From positions 1,302,001 to 1,366,000 of the forward strand of contig NZ_CP170508.1 of assembly GCF_052055875.1 (NCBI RefSeq): a DNA stretch of 64,000 nucleotides. The letters are read 5' to 3'. A program made the position numbers and the translations under genes. The stretch is from Methanosphaerula subterraneus. GTDB lineage: Archaea > Halobacteriota > Methanomicrobia > Methanomicrobiales > Methanospirillaceae. The notes under the pieces are model-generated. The model did not search any database, was not told the origin of the DNA, and saw only the letters and a program-made list of their open reading frames with translations. Each line of letters begins with the position of its first letter. The stretch's first letter is position 1. Below, piece by piece: positions 38,729 to 49,000 of this stretch.

Positions 38729-40495
38729 ATGATGACCCTTGAGGAGGACCGGACAGCCTACAAACGGATAAAGACGCTCCTGAAGTTTTACCATAAAGGG
38801 CTGATCATCACCGAGATTGCACGAAAATTATCGTTAAACCGGAACTCGGTCGCAAAATACCTGGAGATCCTGCTGATCACCGGCCAGGTGGAGGTGCGGG
38901 TGATCGGGATGGCCAAGGTCTATACGCTCTCGCAACGGGTCCCCCTTTCAGCCATGCTCGGGTTCTCTTCAGACCTGATTATGGTCCTGGATGAGGATGA
39001 GAGGATATTACAGGTGAACGACCGTTTCCTCGCCACCTTTGGAAAGGAACGTGAGGACCTGCTCGGAGAGCCTATCGGGGAACTCGATCTCCCCCCATTC
39101 CAGAACCCGGGAATCAGGGCCCTGATCGAAGAGACCGATCAGATGGGAGAGGTCAGCCAGGAGGTCCACTTCATGCAGGAACCGGTGGAGATGCACCTCA
39201 GGATCAAAGGGGTCTCCACGGTCTTTGACGACGGAGGCAGGGGGGTCACCCTGATCATGGAGGATGTCACCAGTCAACGGGCTGCCGAACGGGAGCTGCT
39301 GATCAAGGAGAATGCGATCGCCTCCTCGATCAATGGGATCATCATCATGGACCTTTCAGAGGTGATCACCTACGTGAACCACGCACTCCTCACTATGATG
39401 GGATATGCCGGAGAGGAAGAACTCTGTGGACACCCCATTGAGGAGGTGATCCAGAGCCGAAACGGAGAGGCAGTCCAGAACGTGCTCAAGGACGCCATCA
39501 GTCGGCGAAACGGAGGGGTTTGGGAGACGGCCCTTGTCCGCCGGGACAGAACCCTCTGTGATGTCCAGATCTCGTTGAGCACCGTCACGGATCAGGCAGG
39601 AGTCCAGGTCTGCATGATGCTGTCGCTCGTGGATACCACCGAGCGGAACCGGACTCTTCAGGACCTCACCATCAAGGAGAAGGTCATAGAAGGGTCCATC
39701 AACGGGATCGCGATCTTCGATCCAGACGGCAGACTGGTCTATGCAAATCCGGCAATGCGGGAGATCATCGGCATCCAAGATGGCCTGGAACTCGTCGGCC
39801 GGCAGGTGGAATGGTTCGCCTGGGATGACGTGGAGATCAGGGATACGATCACCCGGATCAGAAAGGAACTGCATCAGAAAGGGCGATGGTTTGGGGAGGT
39901 CGACCTGAAAAGGATGGACCGGTCGTCCATCTGCGCCCAGCTCACCCTCAGTATCATCAGGGATGAACTGGGAAACCATCTCTGCTCAATGGCTTCCTTT
40001 GTCGATATCACCACGCAGAAGCGGACGGAAGAGGCACTCAGGACCACCTATGAGAACCTGCGGGATACGATCGAATTCATCCCGGACCCGACCTTCATCG
40101 TCGACCTCTCCGGCGTGGTGATGGCCTGGAACCAGGCCATGGAGGGGCTGACCGGTGTCAGGAAAAGAGAGATTCTGGGAACGAAAAATTACACCCAGGC
40201 CCTCTCATTTCTACAGGGACTCCGACCGATCCTGATCGATCTGATCGATCTCCCGACCGGGGATCTCATCAGCCAGCACCCGGGGGTCAGAAGATTCGGG
40301 GACAGCATCTTCGTCGAAGCCCACGTCCCTTCCCTCAATGGAGGGAAGGGGGGGTGCCTCTGGGGAAAGGCCTCCCCACTCCTGGATCATGAGGGTAAGA
40401 GGATCGGGGCCATCGAATCATTTCGGGACATATCTGCATGGAAACAGGCAGAGGAGATGATCAGAGGAGGGGATGAAGACAGGGGAGAGCGCTGA
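38729..40495 (+). CDS. HTH and multi-PAS transcriptional regulator or sensor
   Basis: A 588-residue protein with no kinase domain. Residues about 8-68 are a winged helix-turn-helix (LLKFYHKGLIITEIARKL, NRNSVAKYLEILLITGQ), followed by four PAS domains at about 78-190, 200-315, 320-435 and 445-575 (DLIMVLDEDERILQVND; EKVIEGSINGIAIFDPDG; LRDTIEFIPDPTFIVDLSG). Archaeal proteins of this layout are one-component regulators that sense redox or ligands through PAS. It is divergent from the kinase/receiver pair and shares about 200 bp with it. It could regulate that pair or be unrelated. Confidence 0.9.
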   Translation: MMTLEEDRTAYKRIKTLLKFYHKGLIITEIARKLSLNRNSVAKYLEILLITGQVEVRVIGMAKVYTLSQRVPLSAMLGFSSDLIMVLDEDERILQVNDRFLATFGKEREDLLGEPIGELDLPPFQNPGIRALIEETDQMGEVSQEVHFMQEPVEMHLRIKGVSTVFDDGGRGVTLIMEDVTSQRAAERELLIKENAIASSINGIIIMDLSEVITYVNHALLTMMGYAGEEELCGHPIEEVIQSRNGEAVQNVLKDAISRRNGGVWETALVRRDRTLCDVQISLSTVTDQAGVQVCMMLSLVDTTERNRTLQDLTIKEKVIEGSINGIAIFDPDGRLVYANPAMREIIGIQDGLELVGRQVEWFAWDDVEIRDTITRIRKELHQKGRWFGEVDLKRMDRSSICAQLTLSIIRDELGNHLCSMASFVDITTQKRTEEALRTTYENLRDTIEFIPDPTFIVDLSGVVMAWNQAMEGLTGVRKREILGTKNYTQALSFLQGLRPILIDLIDLPTGDLISQHPGVRRFGDSIFVEAHVPSLNGGKGGCLWGKASPLLDHEGKRIGAIESFRDISAWKQAEEMIRGGDEDRGER

Positions 40496-41114
40496 ACAGA
40501 AACCGGGAAGCTCACCCTGATCGTGATGCCTGTCACCATTAGGTAGCCGGCAGGCGTCACGAACCGGAACCGGTTCATCTCGAACTCGACCGACGAGGGA
40601 GGAGTATGTACACCCCGTCACTGCCCGGATCACAGATGCGGGGGTGATCGGCAGGCACCGGTGTCCGCCGTGGCGAGATCTGTGCGGGATCGGGCTCATC
40701 CATGCAGCCAGGCGAGAGGAAGCCGAAACAGGTTTTCATATACGGACTCATCTCCACCAGCGTGCCGATGAATCGGACATACGGTTGTATCAAAGGCAAA
40801 GGTCCTGCTGCCGGCTTATGAAACCCATTGATGCGGCAGGCAGGCACTGATGATCATGCCGTTCATTCAGGATATCAGAAAAAGAATCTGTGGCATCTGA
40901 AGAATGCTCGAAGTGCTGATCCCGGCGAGTCGTGCCCGTGTTCACCGGTATAGGAGCCCGATCGAAACTGGATCAAAGTAGGATCAAAAATACTGAGAAT
41001 TCAGGAATATTTTGAAGAAATAACGATACAGCAATTACTATTTTTTTGAGAAGAATTGAGGGATTTTAGATATATTAAAATAGTAGTATAAGGATCATCC
41101 CCCCTCAGAGTATC
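40496..41114. other. Intergenic region, no gene supported
   Basis: About 620 bases. Short frames on both strands lack motifs and ribosome sites; a stretch near 40555-40600 reads somewhat protein-like but breaks quickly, so at most a relic is present. The right end (41040-41095) is very AT-rich with AGATATATTAAAATAG at 41072-41087, the likely promoter of the next gene. Confidence 0.45.
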
Positions 41115-41798
41115 ATGACAGATATCATCACCAGTTTACAGCAGGTCGCCGGCGAGATCATCGCCATGATCCCGAACCTGCTGGCCGCCCTGATCCTCCT
41201 GCTGATCGGTTGGATTGTGGGCAGGCTCCTCGGAAAGTACATCGCACTCTTCCTCGACCGGATCGGGGTCGACGATGCAATGGCACAAACATCGATCGGC
41301 AGGGCGATCGAAGAGCAGTATGGAGGAGGAAACAAGGGGATCCTCAGGTTCTTTGAACTTCTCGTCAGATGGTTCATCTACCTGATTGCAATCCTCGCAG
41401 CAGCGAATGTATTGCAGTTGACATTCCTGACCAGCCTGGTGCAGAGCATCGTGGCCTTCATCCCAAACATCGCGATGTTCCTGATCATCCTGATCGTCGG
41501 GTTCCTCCTGATCGACTACATCGCACGGTTCGTCCGCGGAATCGGGGAGGTGCAACGGGTCTCCATGCTGGGGCCGGTCGTCTCACTCCTGGAGGTCTTC
41601 CTCTACTTTGTGGTCGTGATGCTCGCCCTGGAGCAGCTCAGGCTCGACCTGACGATCATCTACATCTTCATCACTCCGCTGGCCTGGGGAATCGGGCTCG
41701 GCGTGGGGGCGGCGATCGCCATCATCATCGGCTTCGGGCTTCGCGACCGTGCACCAGAGATGATGGACAACCTGTTCAACCAGATCAGGAAAGAGTGA
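41115..41798 (+). CDS. MscS-like small membrane protein (conserved TM helix domain)
   Basis: A 227-residue protein with five or six membrane segments: LAALILLLIGWIVGRLLGKY, LLVRWFIYLIAILAAANVL, FIPNIAMFLIILIVGFLLID, LLEVFLYFVVVMLALEQL and WGIGLGVGAAIAIIIGFGLR. The segment pattern with short glycine-rich helices is the conserved TM-helix domain seen at the N-terminus of mechanosensitive channels, but the soluble MscS beta domain is missing. The tail GLRDRAPEMMDNLFNQIRKE is charged. It may be a channel-like protein or an osmotic-stress component; the nearby cyclic-glucan synthase is another osmotic-adaptation type gene. Confidence 0.8.
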   Translation: MTDIITSLQQVAGEIIAMIPNLLAALILLLIGWIVGRLLGKYIALFLDRIGVDDAMAQTSIGRAIEEQYGGGNKGILRFFELLVRWFIYLIAILAAANVLQLTFLTSLVQSIVAFIPNIAMFLIILIVGFLLIDYIARFVRGIGEVQRVSMLGPVVSLLEVFLYFVVVMLALEQLRLDLTIIYIFITPLAWGIGLGVGAAIAIIIGFGLRDRAPEMMDNLFNQIRKE

Positions 41799-41923
41799 CC
41801 CGATCTCCCCAATTTTTCCACCAGATCTCCCTGACCGATCAAGGGAACGATCCCCTGATAGAAAGAGACTATATGGGATATAAAAAGATTTATCAGGACC
41901 TCTGATTATCCAAACAAATTATT

Positions 41924-43081
41924 ATGGTATATCTAAGGATCCCTCCGGGCCTGATCGTTCTGGTGCTGGTACTGCTGTGCATCACCGTAACAGCAGAGGG
42001 AAGCGTGAAGATCGTTCCGATAGGGGACTCGATCGTCCGCGGCTCCTCCAATGATGATGGAGCGTCCCATGCCACCTTTCGGTACTGGCTCTGGAAGCAC
42101 CTGCAGGAGAGTGGTTATGACGTGGATTTTGTCGGCAGTACCGATCAACCCCATCTGCCTTATGACTTCGATCAGGACCACGAGGGCCACTCCGGCCTCC
42201 GGACCAGCGATCTCCTCACCGATGACCGGTTGGAGAACTGGCTCTCCGGGTACTCCCCTGACATCGCCCTCGTCCATGTCGGAACCAACGATGTGATGAC
42301 CGGGGTGCCGGCAGAGACCACGATCAGCAGCCTCGATGAGGCCATCGGGATCCTCAGACAGAAAAATCCGGATATCGTGATTTTGATAGGAACAGTCATC
42401 CCGCGGGATGGGTACATCGAACGCCAGCAATCCCTGAACAGGGCGATGAAGAGTCTCGCCGAAAGGAAGAACACGGCGGCATCCCCGGTGGTGGCGGTGG
42501 ACCTGTTCAGCGGATACGACTGCCAGGCCGACAGCCAGCCGTCGATCTATCTCCATCCGAATGATAAAGGCGACCGAAAGATTGCCGATCGATACTATGC
42601 GGCCCTCGTGCCGTACCTGTCAGGCGAACGAAAGAGCGGGAGCACGATGCCAACCGGGGTCCCGACCACGGTGACCCCGGCCTCAGAGCCGGCCGGCACT
42701 CAACAGACACTACCGGAGCCCACACAGAATCCAGAACCACAGGCCACGACCTTCCCATCGCCGGTGCCGGCTCCCGTGACGGCGACAATTCCAGCTGAAA
42801 CGGTGCAGACCCGGACGCCGGCCCCGGCCACAGTATCGTTGACGGTAGCATCGGAAGCGTGGAGTCCGTTCGGGGGGAGTTCAAAACAGTACCTGATCGG
42901 GGACCAGCAGGCATTCCCGTCCCCGGCCTCGACCGGATGGCAGTCCGGGTCGACGGCTTTCGGATCTACTGATCTCAAATCCTGGAAGAATGAGAACCAG
43001 TACCAGCAGTCCTCAGAACCGCCGGCAGAGTTCTTCATACGCTGGTACCCGGAGAGGGAACGGGGCAGTCAATTCAGTTAA
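41924..43081 (+). CDS. Exported SGNH/GDSL hydrolase with Pro/Thr-rich tail
   Basis: A 385-residue secreted esterase/lipase-fold protein. The signal peptide is about 1-25 (GLIVLVLVLLCITVTAEG). Catalytic blocks: IVPIGDSIVRGSS (block I Ser), VHVGTNDVMTGV (block III Asn), and YLHPNDKGDRKIA (block V with Asp and His). The C-terminal 150 residues are Pro/Thr-rich and low-complexity (TVTPASEPAGTQQT, PEPTQNPEP), as in a surface linker. Likely substrates are acyl groups on polysaccharide. It is followed, convergently, by the giant glucan synthase gene, 17 bases from its stop codon. Confidence 0.9.
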   Translation: MVYLRIPPGLIVLVLVLLCITVTAEGSVKIVPIGDSIVRGSSNDDGASHATFRYWLWKHLQESGYDVDFVGSTDQPHLPYDFDQDHEGHSGLRTSDLLTDDRLENWLSGYSPDIALVHVGTNDVMTGVPAETTISSLDEAIGILRQKNPDIVILIGTVIPRDGYIERQQSLNRAMKSLAERKNTAASPVVAVDLFSGYDCQADSQPSIYLHPNDKGDRKIADRYYAALVPYLSGERKSGSTMPTGVPTTVTPASEPAGTQQTLPEPTQNPEPQATTFPSPVPAPVTATIPAETVQTRTPAPATVSLTVASEAWSPFGGSSKQYLIGDQQAFPSPASTGWQSGSTAFGSTDLKSWKNENQYQQSSEPPAEFFIRWYPERERGSQFS

Positions 43082-43098
43082 CCGGCCAGTCCCCCCTT

Positions 43099-46000
43099 TT
43101 ACCCGAGAACCACCTCGATCATGTGCTCTGTATGGTCATTGACCAGGCGCACCGTCTTGTCCGGCTGCAGAAGACCGTCGACGGTCACGGATCTGATCCC
43201 GCAGGCCGTCCCGCTGGCGTGGACCACGATGTGATGGATCGTCTCATGATACCGGTAGTCCATCGTGAACGAGGACCAGCCCTCCGGGAGGCAGGGTGAG
43301 AAGTGAAGGACGTCCACCTCCAGTCGCACCCCGAGGAGCGACTCGAGGATCAGCCGGTACATCCACCCGGCAGACCCGGTATACCAGGTCCAGCCCCCGC
43401 GACCGACATGCGGCTCCACCGCGTAGACATCGGCAGCGGCGACATACGGCTCGACCCGGTACCTCCAGGCGTCCTCCGGGGTGCTGCTGTGGTTGATCGG
43501 GTTGATCAGGTTGAAGAGGTCCCAGGAACGCCGCTGGTCCCCGAGGGTCGCAAAGGCCATCACCACCCAGATTGCCGCATGCGTGTACTGCCCGCCGTTC
43601 TCCCGCACCCCCGGCACATACCCCTTGATATACCCCGGGTTCTGGGCTGAGGTATCAAACGGCGGAGTCAACAGCGCGATCAGCTGGTCCTGGTGCCGGA
43701 CCAGGTGCTCCTCGACCGACTCCATCGCTGTTCTGGCCCGCTCTCTGCCGGCCGCACCGGAGAGCACGGACCAGGACTGTGCGATCGAATCGATGAAACA
43801 CTCCTGGTTCTGGCTGGAGCCGAGCGGTTCCCCTGAATCGAAGTACGCACGTCGGTACCAACTTCCGTCCCAGCCGTTCAGTTCCAGGTTCTGCCGCAAC
43901 CGTTCGGCATTGACCATGCAGAGATCTGCAAACTCGGTATCCTCGCGGATCCGGGCCACCTCGGCAAACTGGAAGAGAACGTCATACAGGAAGAATCCGA
44001 GCCAGACACTCTCACCCTGACCATGGACACCGACCATGTTCATCCCGTCGTTCCAGTCCCCGCTCCCGATCAACGGCAGCCCGTGCGAACCGAACTTCAG
44101 CCCCCACCGGATCGCCCTGACACAGTGTTCATAGAGCGTCCCGGACTCCTGCGAGACCTTCGGCAGGTCATAGTAGGACTCCTCCTCCGGTTTCAGCAGC
44201 CTTCCCTCAAGGAACGGGATCCGTTCGTTCAGGATCCCGGTATCCCGGGTGCTCAGCACATACCGACTGGTGACCAGCGGCAGCCAGAGGTAATCATCAG
44301 AGCAATGGGTCCGGACACCCCGGTCCATCGGCGGGTGCCACCAGTGCTGCACATCCCCCTCGATGAACTGGTGACCGGCAGAGAGGAGCAGATGCTTGCG
44401 TGCCAGCCGGGGCTCGGCATGAAGTATGGCCATCACGTCCTGGAGCTGGTCCCGGAAACCGAACGCTCCGCCCGACTGGTAGTACCCGCTTCGCCCCCAG
44501 ATCCGGCAGGCCAGGGTCTGGTACATCAACCAGCCATTGGTGAGCAGGTCCACGGAGGGGTCGGGGGTCGAGACATGTACCGCCCCGAGTGTCCAGGTCC
44601 AGTACTGCCTGACCGTCCCGAGTTCAGTTCTGGCTGGCCCGACGCCGCGGTACCGCTGGACAAGAGTTCGGGCCGCATCGAGGTCACGTCCGACCCCCAG
44701 CGTAAAGACGAGTTCATGTTCCTGACCGTCGGCGAGGGTGAACGGAACCTGCATCGCTGCGCAGGGATCCAGCCCGGGCCCGACCTTGCCTGAAAGCCGG
44801 GTCCGTCCCATCGCTGCCGGCGCCGCAGGAGTCCCGTTTCTCCCGATGAATTCATGGCGGTCGCCGGTTACGGTTCGGTTCATCTCGTTGGTGTCGAGGA
44901 ATGCCACCCGGTCCGGGAACTCATTGTTGTATGGGTTCCTGGCGAAGAGAGCACCGGTGACCGGATCGATCTCGGTGGTCACATGCAGCAGGGATCGCTG
45001 CCGGAGCTCTCCGAGCACCCACTCCACGTACCCTGTCACCGAAAGCATTCGTGCACGCCCGGAGGTGTTCCGGATCTTCAGCACGAGGAATTTCACGGTA
45101 CTGTCAACGGGCACGAAGACCGTCAGTTCAGTGCGGATCCCTCCTTCAGCATACTCAAAGACCGAGTAGCCGAACCCGTGACGGGTCAGATACTGATGGG
45201 TGCCGCGGGCCGGAAGGGGGGTCGGCGACCAGAACCGCCCGGTCTCCTCGTCCCGGATATACAGCGCCTCACCGCTCAGGTCCCGGACCGGATCATTGTA
45301 CCACGGGGTCAGCCTGAACTCATGGGCATTCTCACTCCAGGTATAGGCACCGCCACTCTCCGAGATGACGGTCCCAAAGTTGGGGTTTGCCAGCACATTC
45401 ACCCAGGGGGCAGGGGTCTCCTTCCCGGCCCCGGAGACGATCCGGTACTCGCGCCCGTCCTCGGTAAATCCACCGAATCCGTTGAAGAAACGGAGGCCGT
45501 CACCCACATCAGAGAGGAAGGACGGCCGTTCCGGGCGCCAGGCTTTAACCGGGATCAGAGGCGGCACAGTCAGGTCACTCCACCCGCCCCGCTCCATCTG
45601 CTCGGACAGGGTTCCACGACGTTCAGAGATAACCGCCCGTGCTACGGTCTGCATCAGGATACGGTCCTCGTCGGACATCTGTTCGAGCCGCCTGACAAAG
45701 ATCCCGCCGGGCCGGTCGAGCTGCTGGATATCGGGGCTGCTGGACATCTGCCGGAGGATCTCGTCCTGCAGTTCCTGCCGGTACCCGGACTGGTCCTCGT
45801 TCCAGATCACCAGGTCCACGGTCAGTCCTTTCACGCGCCAGTAGGCGTGTGCCTGCACCATCTCCCGGACCAGGGCGAGGCCGGAACGGCTGCGGACCCT
45901 GACCAGTACAATCGGGTAGTCCCCGGAGATCCCATACCCCCAGAGCCCCGACTGCCCCCGCCGGTTCTGCGTCAGCACCTCAGGGGACGCCCGACGGGTC

Positions 46001-49000
46001 GGATTGGCATAAACCACCGAGGCGGCCAGTGACCCGAAGTCCCGCGCCTGACTCTCGGTGGCATTCAACTGCCTGAGGACCACCTGGGCATGAGTCCAGG
46101 CCAGTTCTGCGACCCGTTCCCCGATGTAGGCGTCATAATACTTCTCCATCAGTCCCTCTACACCGGCCCGGGTCTCACTGACACCGGTGAAGATGTTCAC
46201 CACTGCCGTCTCCTGGGGCTCGATCGTGATCGTGCACCGGATCGCCACCAACGGGTCGAGCACCGACCCTGCCGTGTCCGAGAGGGTCGAGGAGTCGGTC
46301 ATCGCCACCGGATCCCGAAGCGTCCGCCCACGGCCGATGAACCGGGCCCGATCGGTCTCATACGATATCTTCCTGACCGGAGTGGTGCCGGACAGCGTCA
46401 TCATATGGAAGAGCCAGGGCGGGTGTTCCCCTTCTGAACGCGGTCTGCGGGTGGCGAGGATCCCGTTCCGGTTCCGAACCAGTTCGGTCTGGACGAACAG
46501 GTTGCTGAAGGCGGGGTGGGACTCGTCGGAATTCGGTGGCGCCATTACCACCTCAGCATAACTGGTCAGTTCAATCGTCCGCCGGCGCCAGGAACGGTTC
46601 GTGATCCGAACTCTGCGCATCTCGACGTCGTCCTCGGGCGAGACGATCACCTCGACAAAGGTATCGATATCAGGGTCGCGCCGCCGGAACTCTGCACGGG
46701 CCTGCTGGAAGATCGCCTGGTAGGAGGGGGAGGGCCTGCATGCCGGCTGGAATGCCGTCGACCAGAACAGGCCGCTCTCAACGTCCCGGATATAACAGAA
46801 GATGCCGGCACAGTCCGCTGTCGGGTCCTCCCGCCACCTGGTCACAGCCAGGTCCTTCCACCTGCTGTACCCGGCCCCGGCATTGTTGATCATCACGTGA
46901 TACCTGCCATTGGAGAGGAGCTGGACCTCGGGCCGCGGGGTGTTCGGGGTCGTAAAGACCCGCATCATCGACTCTGGTTCGCCGAGCATCTTATGGATCC
47001 CCTGCACCTCGCCGGCATGCGGATAGAACGGTGCCACCTTTGGTACCTTCTCCTGGAGCAGCAGCGCGGTGGCCTTCAAGTGCGGCTCGGCTTCGAACCG
47101 GCGCTGCATCGGACGACCCCGGAGATAGACGAGGGAGAGGAGAGACATCCCCTGATGGTGCACCATGAAGGAGTGGACCACGGCATGAGACTGGCCGGGG
47201 TTGATCCGGGACGGGGTGAAATCGATCGCTTCGTAGAACCCGTACTGGCCGACGAACCCGGAAGCAGCCATCTGTTGCAGGTTCAGACAGGCTGCACGGG
47301 GGTCCACCATCAGCGCCATTGCCGAAGCATACGGAGTGATCACCAGATCCTCGGCAAGCCCTCGCTTGAACCCGAGCCCGGGAACCCCGAACGCCCGGTA
47401 CTGGTAGTTCAGGTTTGCATCAGTGATATTATACCCGGACTCGGAGGTCCCCCAGGGCACACCATGCCTGCGCCCGTATTCGATCTGTCTGGCCACCACA
47501 GCGTGATAGGTCCGATCAAGGAGTGTATTATCATAGGTCGGCATCACCAGCAGGGGCATCAGGTACTCAAACATCGAGCCGCTCCAGGAGAGGAGGATCG
47601 GTTCACCGGTGCTCCCTGCCGTCAGTAGCCGGCCCAGGGCGAACCAGTGCTCCTGCGGGAGATTTCCCTGTGCAATCGCGACATAACTAGTCAAGCGGGC
47701 CTCGGAGGCGAGCAGATCATAGAAACTGGCATCCCGCCGGAGATCAGTGGCATTGTACCCGATCGAAAGGAGGTCGCTGGTCCGATCATACAGGAACTCG
47801 TAATCGATCTCGCTGAAGGTCGTGCAGAGGCCGATCAGACCATCAGCCATCTTCAGCCGCTCAACCGCCTCTTCACCCGACGACCGGATCTTCTCCCGCA
47901 GAGCGAGGAGCCACGAGCGGGTCTCACCAGAGACCTCCTCACCTCCAGAACCCGGAGTCAGCACCCGTGTCAGCAGGGCGTCCAGGGGGCCGAGCAGATG
48001 CTCTTCGAGGGCCGCCACCTCACCCAGGGTCGGGACGCTCCCCCAGAGATCCTGGATCCGGCCCCAGAGTTCCTGATATTCAGAGAATGGGACGAGCCCG
48101 TCCCCGTCCTGGGGCGGGTTGACCGATACCCACGAGGCAAGCATCTCGAGATCCTCCTGATGGTCATGGACCTGCCGTTCCACCGCCTGCGCCCACCACC
48201 GGATCTCCTCGTCAGGGTGCGAGCGGAGATCCGCTGCCACCTTTGAGGTCAGATCCTGGAGCACGACAAGCCCCTGCCACGCCTCACGAAGCGTTTCGGG
48301 CATCACAACCAGAGACGTTCTGATCTCCGCAATCAGGGACCGGGTCTCGTCTGATACCGCGTCCGCCTCAACCCTGACAGCAGATGTCACTGCTTCTTCC
48401 AGAAGAGCGAGCGTATCGGCGATCCCTTCTGCAGCCAGATCCGAGATCACCGATGCTTCGGAGAGTTCAGAGAGCCCCTGCCGTAAGATCAGCAGATGAC
48501 CGGCCAGGTTGCCACTGTCCACCGTGGAGATGTACTGCGGGAGGAGCGGTTCAAGAGTGATGGTGTCGTACCAGTTATAAAAATGCCCGCGGAACCGTTT
48601 CATCTGTTCCATCGTCTTCAGAGTCTTTCCTGTCCGATCGATCAGGCGCCCAGCCGAAATATATCCGGAATCATAGGCGGCCAGGTCTGCCAGCAGCGAG
48701 AGGCCAATGTCGGTCGGGGAGGTACGATGGGCGATCACCGGGATCGGTTGCTCCTGATAATTGTCCGGAGGAAGCCAGTGCTCCTCGGCAGTCACAAACG
48801 TCTCAAAGAACCTCCAGGTCCTCCGGGAGATCGCCCGTAAAAAGAGCATCTGGTCAGGAGTCAGGACGGTCGTCCGGATGGGGATCGGCTGACTGAGCCA
48901 CCAGGCCAGCGCAGGGGACGCAACCCAGGCCACCACGAAGAGACCAGCCGGTAGCAGGGCCGATGGACGGAAGAGGGCAAGGCCTGCCAGTGAAAGTACC

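Noticed and set aside
40575..40847. Short frames in the 40.5-41.1 kb gap
   Set aside because: No motif, no ribosome site, and frames break within tens of codons.
44854..46032. A 392-codon plus-strand open frame, and similar ones across 43-52 kb
   Set aside because: Shadows of the giant glucan synthase gene, with no family motifs.
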